From NCBI GenBank assembly GCA_021234155.1, contig JAJEKV010000212.1, positions 498,001 through 562,000 of the forward strand: 64,000 bases of DNA. Direction: 5' to 3'. A program made the translations under genes and the position numbers. Shown one piece after another: positions 44,466-57,200 of the stretch. A model generated the notes under the pieces. It searched no databases. It had not been told where the DNA came from and saw only the letters and a list, made by a program, of their open reading frames with translations. The DNA comes from Isoetes taiwanensis (Eukaryota > Streptophyta > Lycopodiopsida > Isoetales > Isoetaceae). Position 1 is the first letter of the stretch, and every line of letters begins with the position of its first letter.

Positions 44466-45303
44466 TTGTGTGGCTTTGTTTAGCTTGAGTAGGGCATATG
44501 CATTCCAGCCAGTAGAGTGCATATGCCAAAGTCTTGGAAGTGTACGCGATGCATTCTCTAGGCCAACATGCACGGTGCGCATGACCAGGAGGGTCATGTG
44601 AGAGGAAGAGAGGCATGGTGGGCGATGATGAGACCATCTTTCGGATGATCTCTATGCCACGATGCAGGGCAAGCGCACCTGACCATAGGGAGTCATGGTG
44701 AGGCATGAGTGATCATGCGCGATGATGCAGGATCGTGAGACGTTCCCTAGCTTAATATACCCTCAGAGGCATGAGGCATTGCGGGTGTACTCGATCAAGG
44801 GGATCGTTTACAAGGTAGCACCTGATCATGGGCAATGATTGGATCATCTTAAATGATCCTTAAGCTCAAATATTTATGGGGCCATGATCGAGTGCAAGGC
44901 AGTAGAGTAACCTTGAGCTAGTAGTTCGGCGCATGGAGGTAGTTAGGGGGGTGGTCCCCTAAAACCACAAACTTATTAACTAAACTAACATAATGTGCTG
45001 CTTGTGCAGGCCAGTGATAGGGGAGCATAGACGAGGAGCGCATTACATGGAGATGAGGAGTCATGATTTAGACTTAAATTATGAACACTAGTAACTATTA
45101 TGATGATGTTTTGAATTCCTATACTGAGTAATTTTGTCAAGACTATATAATTTTGTATAGGTACAAATATAACCGATATTACATGTTAATTGCTTAATAA
45201 GAAGTTGATCATTCAGTAAAGTCGAAGTTGTATGACTATGTTGTTTTGCAGGTTTAGTGTAGGTTCGGTCACCTTAGCCTAATCTTTGAGGACATCATTA
45301 TCT
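44466..45303. other. Gypsy 3' internal non-coding region
   Basis: No gene is recognised between the end of pol and the polypurine tract. Short words with CATGAT/GATCATG recur in several arrangements. Confidence 0.5.
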
Positions 45304-45321
45304 GGGGGGTGGGGGGGAGAA
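45304..45321 (+). promoter_or_regulatory. Polypurine tract next to the 3' LTR
   Basis: A G-rich run (GGGGGGTGGGGGGGAGAA) directly precedes the LTR start TGTGAC, as expected for the plus-strand primer. Confidence 0.8.
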
Positions 45322-45814
45322 TGTGACATTCCGGAAAATATATGCTATAAATACGTATATTTCTTGGTCCGTCACCATACAAGTCTACCTTCGTAGCCTT
45401 GTATACCCTTAATTAGTGGCATAGGGTGCATGTCTAAGTTATTTATATAACTTAGATACCCTTAGGATAAGGCCAATTTCCGTGTGGCCTTATCCTATTG
45501 GGCAACCGCCACACGGCCATATCCCATTGGAGCCAAGTGGCATAACATGTGGACCCCTAACCTATATAGGCCTAAACCCTAACCCTACGCCTCTTTTCTG
45601 GCTCCAACACCTTGGGAACCTTTTTCGCGCTCGAAACTCCGTTTCAAGAGTCGTTTGCTGTGGCATAGCCTAGCACAGCAGCCCCCAGAGCGTGTGCATG
45701 ATCTTGGAGCACGCACTACTTCGACCACCTCGAAGATCATGGAGACGCCGGGAGTAGGAGGGAGTTCCTCGGGAGCAGGTATTTGGATTGGAGTTCTTTG
45801 TAGATCATCTGGAT

Positions 45815-45853
<39 letters not shown>

Positions 45854-48583
45854 TAAGAAATTTTTTGATTAATATGAAAATGGTACACGACCTTCTTGTG
45901 GGCTCCACAATAGGCCAGATAGGAAGTTTAATAAGCACATGGTCACCAGATAGAAAAAATTAATTCAGAAAAACAAGACAGGTATCAGCCTAAACGCCAA
46001 TATATGATGATGTCTCAGTACTCTGTCAACACGTCCTCAATCCTTCCATATAGTAACAGGAAAATATGTATCTCTCCACTCTTCCCATTCAGTACTAGAG
46101 GGCATGGCCCTCTTCTATCCATTGCAGGTACTATGGAAAGTCTGTTGCATTAGTAGAGCCCTACTATAAATGAAACCTCCAAACCATGAAGCACACTCCC
46201 GAAAGATATGTCTAGAAGCACAGATTTTTCAGCCTGGAGACCCTGCGCAAGAAATGCACTCTCAAAATTCCCCTGTCTTCTCCTATCTCTAGTACTATTG
46301 AAGGTGTAATCCCTTTCCATGGAAATATCTCAGCCACCCTGAAGCACCACCCGAAGTATTTCAGCAGAGATAAACCTGTGTACTAAGGAGAACTGATCTC
46401 CATCTTCCCATAGAAAGAATACTATGAGTGGCGCTCCAAGAGCGTACTTCCAACACAAGGTTCCCATCACTCCACTCCAGCAACCACCTCAACCTCTTCC
46501 CTGACACAGAGCTACTATGGGCCATGGCATGTTTCCATGAACAAGCTGAGGAAGAAAAACACATATTACCTGCAACCACATGTACTCCAAGAGGGTGCGT
46601 TTAGCATTCCTAGAAGGCATCACCACAGATTGGCTTCAAGCATGATACTGCAACCCCAAAGAGCTATAACTGCCCACATCAAGTCAGACAAAAGCTATGG
46701 TAAATGTACACAAAATCACAGGCCTCCCGTCCTCTAATCCTGCTTTCATAAACCCTCTTCTCTGCCTTGCCTAGACAACCATATCTCCCTCTCCAGCTGG
46801 GATAGAGTAGGGGAAAATGCCCACAGACAGCATTAAGGCAAGCAACAACACAGAAGATCTGAAAGCCATTTAGCGGATGCCCAAGGAAATGATCAAAAAC
46901 CATGACTGAAGACTGCAGTGAGTGCAGCCTTTACCGCAGTGAGTGCGGCTCCTCATTGCATAAGTGCAATAAACGAGGTCAAAACTTAAGCCATCTCCAA
47001 TGCACAAACCAATGGAATGACTTTACAAATCTGAAAGACCAAGCCTAAATAACTATCAGTGTGCCCTAGCATCAGCATAAAGATGAGATTTTGATAATCA
47101 AAATCTATGGAGCTCAAGCTATCTGCTAGCATAGCTCTATCTAAACCAAAGAACACAGAGCAAATGCTTGAAATAATCTCTAACTAGGTCAAACTTGTTG
47201 CAAGAAAGACACAGAGCTGGAAATAGCGGCCATATCCCCAATCTATCCTCTGTTGCAGCAAGCAGAATTGAAAGGGAAAGAGAGCACCTTACCATCTGCC
47301 ACGGTTTTGGGAAGATAGAAACAGCGAAGCTGCTCTTCCAGCAGTAGATCCACAAACGTTTTTGCCTGTGGTCGGGCGGCCGCCGCCGCCGCCCTAGTTA
47401 GGGCGCAACATCCATGCCCACTTGCTCATCATCTGGATGTTAGGACTCCAAATGAGTTAGCATTTCGTGTCTCTAGTAAAGCCTTCCTAGAACCCTTAGA
47501 CTACATCTTGAACCCTAATCAATGAACCCTAACTGTAAGTTAGATATGTATGATTAGGTTTAGATGTTATTCTCATGATTATCATGTTATGTGGATATGT
47601 GATGATTGGTCGATCATGTGTTGCTCCTCTTGTATTGGGAAGGGGGGTAGAGACCTAGTAGCCATTACTTAGTAATGCTCCTAGTTTAGACCCTTTAGTT
47701 CCTATTATTATGCGGCCTATGCATAGGAACCCACCGGGCTATGGGAGCTATGGTATGACTCAGCACTACATAACGGGGCTAGAGGCGAGACGGAGGGAGG
47801 GTCCCTGCTGAGCGTGGCTACTGGGGACCCCATAGCGGGCTAGGCTTATGGCCGATCACTTCGAATGGGCAGGGCATGGGTCCGACACCTCATGGGGCAA
47901 TGGTGCCGCCCTGCCTCTCAAGAGCTGCAGGTGACGGGCTGGCTCTTGTTTTGGGGGGTTAAATCGGGGAAGATGGAATCCTTCTAGCCGCCCGTGGAAC
48001 CTCTAGACCCTGGGAAGGGAAGATGGAACCCTTCCTGCCTCGACGGACCGGGGAGATGCAACCTGGAGTAGTCTCGATGGGTGATACCATGAGATTGTGT
48101 ATCCAGAAGGCTAGAGTCGTACCAGAGCCCGATCTAGCTCATCTGCAAAGTATGCATAGGAGGGGCGGATGGAGTGGTCAAAACTAGCCATTGTCTCGAG
48201 CCAACCCCGCCATTGTTATGACTCTGTCTGCTCTATATTAAGGCCTAGCCGTCAGTCTACCTCCCCATGAGTCTGAGCCTTGGGTAGGAGCTCTCATGTT
48301 TTATGATATGTGTTTATCTCTATTGTAGTTATGGATGTATGGATGTGCTACCCTTCAAGGTAGTTTGATGTATTGTTATTGCTAGTTCTGACGTTATTTA
48401 TGCTTCCGCTGTGATAGAAGCCCATAGGGGAAAGGCGCGCAAGACACCTTCGTGTCCCCTTCCCGCACTAGGGATACCCTGGAGTGCGGGATAGACAGAG
48501 GGCCCATGCGGTCGAAGGACCGGATGGGGGATTTCCTACGGAGTGTATGGCTGGACGCCGTATATTTTGTAGGGAGCGTCACA
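45322..48583 (+). repeat. 3' LTR of the gypsy element (interrupted by retroposon copy 2)
   Basis: It starts TGTGACATTCCGG and ends GGGAGCGTCACA. Without the 1.6-kb insertion it is about 1.64 kb, and it aligns in inverse orientation with the solo LTR at 38953-40574. Two TTAGGG-like units are embedded, as in the solo LTR. Confidence 0.88.
45818..47427 (-). mobile_element. Non-autonomous retroposon, copy 2 (1.6 kb), inverted, inserted in the LTR
   Basis: It is flanked by the 14-bp duplication ATCATCTGGATGTT (45804-45817 and 47428-47441). On the minus strand it ends in TACCCTC followed by a run of about 30 A. It shares its 3' end with copy 1. Its 5' end is GC-rich, with a (GGC)n run at about 47380-47395. 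No reverse transcriptase was found. Confidence 0.9.
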
Positions 48584-51085
48584 TCATGTAGGATCAAACT
48601 CCTTACTCCCGATGACTTTGCAACGATAGCTTATCCTTGAAGTACACTAGGTTACCTTCCTTCTTATAATGTTTGAAGGTTTCACTTTTCTTATTTGTTC
48701 TTGCTTCTCTTGAGACATTTGCCCATGGTTCTGCCGATTAATTTTTTTAGTTCTTGAACTTAATGCCTGATAAAAAGCCCAGCAATGCTGGGAGTAACAT
48801 TATAATATAGGATCAGAGTATCTTGTTGGTGATCAAATTTTGCACTTGTGCATTGTTTGTTTATTTGTTTTTTACCTAAGAGGCCTAGCTCGGAGGGATT
48901 GCCACGACAATCCTGCGGAGCTAGGCCTCACTTCAAGGCTGCAGGTCGAGATGTATCTTCTTTTCAACATCTTTTGGCATGTCCCATGTTGGATCACCAG
49001 GATATCATGTTGGAGACTCACTATCAGCTAAAAGCCCATGTATTATTTTCTAGACAGGAGGAGTTTGTATAAAATCGAATCAAACTTATTTTTCTGGTAT
49101 ATACATGCATGCCTGCCAATGTAACTATGGTGTATAGAACATTATACCCGAGCAATAAAATATTTTTGCAATATCCCGTGCTGTCTCGAACACGCAATCT
49201 TTGGAAGCTTAGGCCTAGATTTGCTTCTCGGTTTTGCTTTGTTATTGTTGTGTTTTCAAGTTGGCGTGGTTCTAAGCCTAGTTGCTCGCTACAATAGAGA
49301 GTTTTAGAAACTCTTGTTACCTCCCTTAGAAGGAGTGGGATTTCCTCTATCGCTTTCTGGGTGCCTTTCTGGGTCAATGAGCTTAGTTAATTGCTAAGTT
49401 CCAGTACATAGAGAAGCTTGAGAATAGGGGAAGGGGAAATCTCCTCCTTCTAATGATGGAAGTTCCAAATGCAATCTGCTACAACTTCAAATCTGAGCAA
49501 GTTCTCTAATTTTTCCCCAAAGTGCTACAAGAGCTTTGTCCATCCATTGTGATAGTATGTCAATTATACGTACAGAGATATGCCTTACTGCACAATTGAT
49601 GGAACAACACTTGGTTTGAAATTAGGGTCCCTCTCACGTTTGAAATTGTACAGATTGCAATTGGACGTAACAAGATTTTCAAGTACTTTGAATTATTCTC
49701 TGAAAAAATGCAGTTTAACGAGTCTCGTTTTCCTTCTTGACAAGTGAAGCGTGAGAAAGGAAAATCAACCTCCCAAATTACGAATTGCAATCCTTGTAAC
49801 CTATTTTATTCATGTTGGATGCTTGATTGTTTGCTATTTCTTTTTTATATGTATATTATTAATTCTGCAGATGCTGCTTGGAAGGATAATATCTGCAATC
49901 CTTCGAAGCATTTTATATTATGCCACTAACTTTGTAGGCCCTGAAATATTTGAAGGACCTAAATAGGTATAGTGCTTAGGATTGTGACACCTAGGCCTGA
50001 TAGAAAGTGGTGTATGAAAATAGATAGCAAGATGTGCCACATAAAGAAAGGGACAAACGAAAGGATTTGTGTTTGTTTATCAAGTTAAGTGAGAGGAATA
50101 AGGTGGATAAGCTAATGTGGATCATAGTACACTGTGGAAAGGCAGTACCGACAAGGTTGATGACATTAGTATGCTCAGTGGAAGCCACCATTCAACATCA
50201 GTTCATGTAGTACGTCTCGCAGCTCAAAAATTACGACCCTGAAATAATGATAGTAAGTTCACAGAAATCTAAAAATAGGAGAAAGGATCACAATGCCAAA
50301 GGTTATGGTTAAAAGGATGAAAAAATGCCCATAAGAATGGAGAGCACGTGGCAAGTTGCAAGGTTCAAGGACATACAAGAATTTTCTTCAGAAGAAATCA
50401 AAACCTAATCCCAGCCCAGTGGCATCTTCCTCGCCAAAGTTGTCTACATCTTCAAAGCGCAAATCACCTGAACCTTCAAAGAGCAAGTTGTCTGATTCGG
50501 CAAAATACCTTGTTCTTGATTTAAGTGAGGGTACAAGCAAAGCGTCTAAAAAAAATGATGACCCCACTTCAGCCTCTACACATTCTATCCCACATTTGAC
50601 ACCAATAATTAGAGTCACGTTCAAGGGACCAAGGAGGATAAAGCCGAAGAACTCAAAAAATTTGTTGCAGGCTATTGCCTATGTTGTTCAACAACCATCC
50701 CAACGTCATGTTCTCTGGCTAAGGAGTTGAAGCTTAACCCAACTAATGAAAAATGATTGACAGAGAAAATGGTATTGAAATTGGAGCAGTACAAAAGGTA
50801 TTATTCGATTTGGGGATGAACTTAGTAATAGGGAGGTATGGACGTCTGCCTTCGAAAGGTGGCCAAAACATCTCTTGTATACTAACCTTTGGAAGCTAAT
50901 TTAATCCCTGACGTACGTATTTTTCCCAAGATAATGGCAAAAAATGCCCCCTAATGGTATGTATACAAATATGAAATGGTCAAAAGAACGCCCTTTATTG
51001 CATACGTATGTCCCATATTGCAAACAATACTAAATCCCCTGGTTATTTGACAAGCGTTTCTTAGTTCAAAGTGCTATTATATATA
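48584..51085. other. Degenerate intergenic sequence
   Basis: No gene is recognised. A frame at 50356-50730 (124 aa) is Ser/Lys/Pro-rich at its start and contains RVTFKGPRRIKPKNSK. It may be a remnant of a coding region but has no motif I can name. Confidence 0.4.
48880..48929. repeat. 50-nt stem-loop with ~22-bp arms
   Basis: GAGGCCTAGCTC(G)GGAGGGATTG pairs with CAATCCTGCGGAGCTAGGCC plus TC around a short CCACGA loop, with one or two mismatches. Confidence 0.7.
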
Positions 51086-51519
51086 GGGAAAATTCCAAAT
51101 ATACCCCACAAATATTCCAAAAATACCCCTAGAAATAGGGTGTTTAGTCAAATGGCAATAACTTTTTTGTGATCAATCAACTAAAAATGCGCCCTTCATA
51201 AATCTTCTAGATATGAGCGAGTGCTATCCAATATCAGTAGAATCATCAAAAACGGAGTTGGAATCTTCAAGTTATAGTGTTTTAAGTAAGTGCTATAAAA
51301 ATGACGTAAATGAGCATAACTTGTGAATGTCAACTCTAATTTCGTTGAATTTGATGTTGTTCGGAAGATATTCTCCTAATATATAATGTTTGTGAAGAAA
51401 ACTTTAGCATTTGAGGAGCAACAAAAACTCTAATACCTTTTTTTTTCCAAAACTGCTCTTCATTTGAAGGGTATTTTTAGAATTTTCACAAACTTGAGGG
51501 CTATATTTGGAGTTTTCCC
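51086..51519. mobile_element. MITE (~434 bp) with inverted termini GGGAAAAYTCCAAATATA
   Basis: The left end GGGAAAATTCCAAATATACC and the right end (reverse complement) GGGAAAACTCCAAATATAGC match. The arms continue into AAATTC(T/C)(A/C)AAAATACCC-type sequence. It sits between TATATATA runs, so any target duplication is hidden in the simple repeat. No coding capacity. Confidence 0.82.
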
Positions 51520-51529
51520 TTATATATAT

Positions 51530-54250
51530 GATTGCATCACTACTTCCCCTACATGACATATAGGACTAGATCTAACGATCATGTGCATACTCTGTTAAGA
51601 CCTTTTAGAAACTCCTCGCACGAATGTATCTTTGACCGTTTGATCATGCGACAGGTGAAAAATAATACAGAATGATTTCTGCAGCTCATGGGAAAAAATA
51701 TTATATCATACGCAAGAAGAAGGGGAAGAATCTTTAAATTGAATAACACAAAACACCTGTGCATGTCTATCGAATGCAATGAAATCATTGCCAATACAAT
51801 ATATGGGGAGTTTTTAATTGAGAAACTATAGCGACTCTTTAATCAACATCAAGCACTCGGCTCGTCTATACAAGGCAAAGCTGCAAACTGTCTGGTATGT
51901 TAGCAGTCTTATTTGTGTGTTTTCTAGTTCTAGAGATTGCCAACATATTTCTCCAGAGTTGATATATGTTTTGCTTTGCATTGCTCATCAGGATCGTCAT
52001 CGTGATTCCCTTAAGCTAAGATCTATTCTATTCTGTTTTGCTTTGCTTTGCTTTGCTCATCAGGATTATTGTGGCAATCTTCTTTACCTATTCTTTTCTT
52101 ACAGAAATTTCAGGAGGTAGCACAACCACTCTGAAAGTGACATGGTCTAAGCTTTTGGATGTGGCGAACAAGTGGGTGGAGAAGGAATTGGGCGATGATT
52201 AAGACACTTCTTTAATAAGACTTTCCTTCCATTTATGCGGGGGCATGTCCGATATTGGGATGAATTGCCTGATGGACATGATACTTGCTAGAAAATGTCT
52301 TTTGAAAACCAATACAAATTACACCGATCACTTCGACTATAAGCAACGAGCAATGGACTTGAGGATGCTAATTCTGATCGAGATAGAGATCATGCACCAT
52401 GTCAATTCCAACACAGAACTGCAATACCTTAGCTTCCAAAAATTATGTACGATATAGCTAAAGTTTACAAAGGAGCATCTGCTTCTAATTACAGGCATGG
52501 ATACGATTTATATTAAATAGAATATCAATAACTCTTCATGCAGTTATGTTTTCTTGTATTAATCATATCATATTGTCAGACCAAGATAAAGTGCATCTCC
52601 ATGGAAAGAAACGTGGTAAGGATGTGCATATAAGCTAGTATTCCGACTACCATTTACTTGAGCATGCTTAGCTGATCTGTGTCAATATGCAAGGCTTTAA
52701 ATCAGATTGGATAGTATCTCAGTTCCTTGAATTTCATGAAAGGATCTCGACAATGACAACAACCAAAGTATTTCACCTCTTGATGTTTCTCCTTCTTGGT
52801 TAAATGCCCAACTATCTCCATAGTATATAAAAGATCGAAGGGAGTGGCCATATTTAGATTGGAATGTATAAGAAGCCCGGGATTGAGGATAGAATGCGCA
52901 TAGAGGAACATCAGTATTTTGTCACCACCATCCTCATTAATAAGGGAAAAGTCTTACCTAAATATGTAAGATTCTTGCCTGGGATACTTGCCTGGGATAC
53001 TTGCCTGGGATCCTATCGGTGATGAGGAGACTGATAAGAAAATTAGGAAACATAGAAAGTTGATGTTCGCAGCTAGAACGAGATATCGTTGTATGTCTAT
53101 GGATGTCAATTTGATCTTCTTGCCACAAATAAAAACATATTATGCTTACTACACTGCAGAGCAACTTCCTCCGCAAGATGGATGCTTGATTGACTTCTTT
53201 TCATGTGGCATATTTTCTAGGATTGCTTTGATCTAAGAGAAGAAGAGCTTGGCTTTGGCATATGATGACAAAAAAACATGATTTCTTCAAAACTTCTTCA
53301 CGTACTTGGACAAGCTAGCTAACGATGTTCCAAAATCAGAAGGCAAAGGAGAAACAATAAGCAAGGTGGAGGGAGAAGAGAAAGTGGAGCAGGAAGCATC
53401 AAATTTTGAGAGGGGAGAACCCTCTAGAACATCCTCTGACTTGCATATCACGAAGAATACAGTGATACTTGAAAACTTGGATGATGTGATAAATAATTTT
53501 CAAGGTGAAAACTATGCCGAGACGTTAAGGAGAGGTCATAACTATGCCGACACATTGGACAGCGTAGACGAGGTATTAATAATTTTGAGAGAGATGTGGC
53601 TATCACAGATCTTCTTTTTTGAAAGCTGGATGCTTTGAATGATGATTTGGATGTGTTGATGCCTCTAATGAGTTGTCAATTTTTGTCAAATAACTTTGTA
53701 CCGCTGGTTGGAGATGAGCAAATGGATGATACATCCGACCCTGAGAATAATTATGGGGGCAGCTCTCAAGAATTCAACAAGATGTACGATAAAATGCATC
53801 ACAAGCCACCCATGCACATTCTTGGTTCTCTACATGATGATTAGGATCTAGAAGATGACTTCAGTGAAATGTTGAAGAAAAATCAAGAACGTCTTAAATT
53901 ATGCTGAAGAAATTAAAGAGATGATCCCCGAAAGGATCGGCTACACTGAAAAAAAATATGGAATATTGCCTGGGCTTGGGTCAACAATAAATAGACAGGG
54001 CTAATACAGAAGTGATTGTTGATTTTGGAAATCCATTTGCTAGGTGAACGTTGATGCAGATGGGAATCCCAAGGGATGCACCTAAGCTATAGGGGACACA
54101 TCATCTGCGTGCACAGGATTAGAAGAAACCCCCATGCATAACACTTTTCCTTGTAAAACACCCTCTTCCGTAAGGTCTTATATTGTCAAAACTTTTGCAT
54201 CCATATCATACTTGTACAAGCATTTTTGTTAGTGAAAAATACAATCCCAT
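51530..54250. pseudogene. Degenerate region with weak coding traces
   Basis: Plus-strand frames at 52245-52457, 52988-53236, 53306-53638 and 53635-53844 have plausible composition, for example YNKMHHKPPMHILG-like text and acidic Asp/Glu stretches. I recognise no family. Two simple features are clear: a (TTTGC)n run near 52037-52056 and a triplicated 14-bp word (GGGATACTTGCCT) at about 52979-53010. These may be remains of one old gene or transposon. Confidence 0.25.
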
Positions 54251-57200
54251 ATAAATACTTATTTCAAATGTACTAGGAAATAGATCTAACAGTGTAGAAA
54301 TCTAAATCCAATAATCCCTCTTCGCATTTAAAGATCAAATGGAGCCTTCCCATACATGTAGAATTTATTCTCCTCCTGCCAACTTCCCCCTCACGACTTT
54401 GTATGGTATAAAATACACAAAAACCATACTTGTATATGACGTATATGTCTGTTTTCATCAAAAATAAACCGCCTAAAGGTCACTCACTAGTGTGATCCAC
54501 AACTTCTCTAAAAGTTACCTTCGTGCTCATCTTCCCGATCGCTAGAATCATCGTCATCCACATTGTTAATCTTCAACTCGATTTCTGCCTGGTCATGTAC
54601 CATGTCCATGCATTATGATATGACAAAGAAGCTTTTACCTAATTAAATTGCTAGTGTATCCATGTTTTCACTCATATATAAAGCAGTGTCATTTTTTCCT
54701 ATTTTCCTATTTATTTGATGGAATTTGTTTGAGAAGCCCTCACGTCGACACGTGGTAAGGTTTGACTGTTTGACCCTTATCTGTTTTAGTTCCGGCAGAT
54801 CCAACAACTCCGATGCTCCCTTTCGCTCCTCTTTCGTATTCCCTCTTTCGCTCCAACTACCTGATCCTCCGGCAGAGCTGTCGCCAGGCAATGCAAAAAT
54901 GGATTTATTGGCGGTCTCAGATCCACAAATTTTTCCAGAAGAAGAAGATCGCCGACCCACAAATGGATTCAGAAGGATTTGTTGTTTTTTGGGCAAAAAG
55001 TGGCGCAGCCCTGTTTTTGAACCCTGTTCCTCTTTTAGGCCGTCCACCGCATTTGGGGCATCACGGCTATGAGCATTTGGGACCGAAATGTGGTTATTGG
55101 AAATAGAGGCTGGAACTTAGTGCCTAAACTCTCTCTAGCCTTGCAGAAATGGGCTTCCATGCCATCGCCAAGCTCGCAAACATAGGGCTAGATCTGTCAA
55201 GCTCCGTAGCTCAATTACTATGGTTGTTAACCCTGCACACAAGATTCAGAGAATGTTAAAACAAGAATAGCAACGGGCTCCGTTGGGCATCCACAAAGGG
55301 CTGGAAATCTTATCACGAAGTTCGCAGTCTTTGGAAGTTAGATCTAATTTTCAAGCCTGGGAACCTGAAAATCGCGAAAAACCTGACGGTCGTAAAGCGA
55401 AGGAAATTATTAAATCGATGGCGCCTTACCTTGAAAAGATAGAAGGGCTTGAAGCTGAGGCACCGTTTGTCGGAGTAATAGGAAGCGAGCCGTTTGGAGT
55501 GGTTTGAGAGCATAGCTACTCCTGCATCTTGCATTTCAGTCTCTTCTTCTTTTGATTACGGGTGAACAAGGTACCTCCTAGCCCATGTCTTCACATTGAT
55601 TTTAGAAAAGTTAGTCCACGGTCTTGAGACAAATATTTCAAGGAGTCTGTTTTGATACATTTTCATGTGAAGAACCCATTCCATACTGTGCATGAGGCAA
55701 TTGCTTCTTTGAAAGTATTGTTTAGAATAAATTTGTAATTCATGCCCCTTTTCCAGAACTTTGTGGATTTGGGGCAAAGTGAACGAGCATCTCAATCTCT
55801 AGCGAGAAGGTGCAAGGTTGAAGGAGGGCCATCACATTAATCGAAGCTTGCTTACATTGGCGAAATTTGTCATTAAGAACTCGTGTATTTTACTTGAAAA
55901 TACAAAGTACCAAAGACACATTGCAACGTCTTTTTGTAATGTGTACCTAGTCCATAAACTAGCCATTAGCTTTATGTAATGCCTCGCCCCTAGATAATTT
56001 TGTTCTTATATATTAGTCGGCCCCTATGCTAAGCATGTTAGGAGGTTATATATATGTTACATTAGGAGTAGAAAGCCAGGTCTGTGCGGTTATATAGTAA
56101 TCATTTACAAGTTCAATATCCTTTTCCTCGATTTTAATCCATGTGTACATGGTTAGATGCGTGGAGGCAACAAGTTTAAAGGACATGTCCCTTCTGAGGA
56201 GATTCCAAAGCCGACGCGCGTGCGCAACATTCACTTTCGGGGGCAATGCTCGAACTCGCTATAATCTGCACCATGAGTCCGCCCCCCATTGTCATGTGGA
56301 TCAGTCGAAATACACTTTCTTTTGCAACTAGAGCAAAGGAAGTTACTAATAATGCCCATGTTAATGTGGTAAGTTACGCTAAGGGATTGCTCTTGTGTGC
56401 TTGCTTATAAGTCCGCGCCATAAATAGGTCCATATTTTTATAAATTTGTCCTTTGTGTCGCGAAATCTTTGATCCCCGAGTTGTGCAAATCAAGCCTTAT
56501 GTCCGAGTAGGTCATCCTTTTTAGCGATGGTCTAGAAAAAACGTTTTTCCCCTTTGCCCGATCTTGATATTTATTTTTATAAACCGATAGAGACAAAGTG
56601 TAGAAGGGCCGATCTATGAACCTCGTTTGTGTTTTTTAATCTCCAGCTGCCCGTTTTCCCTATGATGCATTAGGTATTCACTGAGGCCGTGCAAACACTA
56701 ATCGTCTTGAAGCTCGGTCTTTTGTTTGTAAAAGCAAGTACCTTTGCAGCATGAAAATATGTTGTGTTGCAGCATAGAACGGGCCGAGCTGTTTAGATTT
56801 GATGAGTGATTTTGACGAGAATCTAGTGACAGCAGAAACAGAGAAAAATGGCTTTCTATACCAAGCAACTAGAGGGCATACTTAGCTCTAATATGAATTT
56901 TAGCCTAAATCTCATTAAATCTGTGTTATTTCTGTCTGTAAAATTAGATATCTAACCTGTGCAAATTCTTTATGTGCATGATATAACCATCTTAGAACAC
57001 GAGAGGAAGCTCCAAGCACATCCAGAAAGGTTAGCTTCAAATCGTCTCCAGCGGAGACATGCATATGTAATATATGCATCCATAATAAACTGCAAAGCTG
57101 AGCTTATAATACCAGTGAAGATTCTGTTAATTAGACTTGCTTTCTATGCCAAGTTTAATATATCTGCTTTTTACATGCAAGTTGTTGGTGTATTTGTTTT

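Larger units (their letters stand above)
27541..48583 (+). mobile_element. 5'-truncated Ty3/gypsy chromovirus with nested insertions
   Basis: Internal coding parts run gag (27.9-28.4 and 30.84-31.25 kb), protease (31.3/41.1 kb), reverse transcriptase, RNase H, integrase and chromodomain (41.5-44.4 kb). A G-rich polypurine tract follows (about 45304-45320), then a 3' LTR at 45322-48583 (TGTGAC...GTCACA). No 5' LTR is visible upstream of gag, so the 5' end is missing. Interruptions are a retroposon at 28425-30822, a CACTA-like element at 31417-41112 (itself holding a solo LTR), and a second retroposon at 45818-47427 in the LTR. Removing the insertions restores the reading frames at each junction. 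Confidence 0.88.

Noticed and set aside
47137-47355. Frames inside retroposon copy 2 as genes
   Set aside because: They are not shared with copy 1 and have no motif. They read as random frames in non-coding retroposon sequence.
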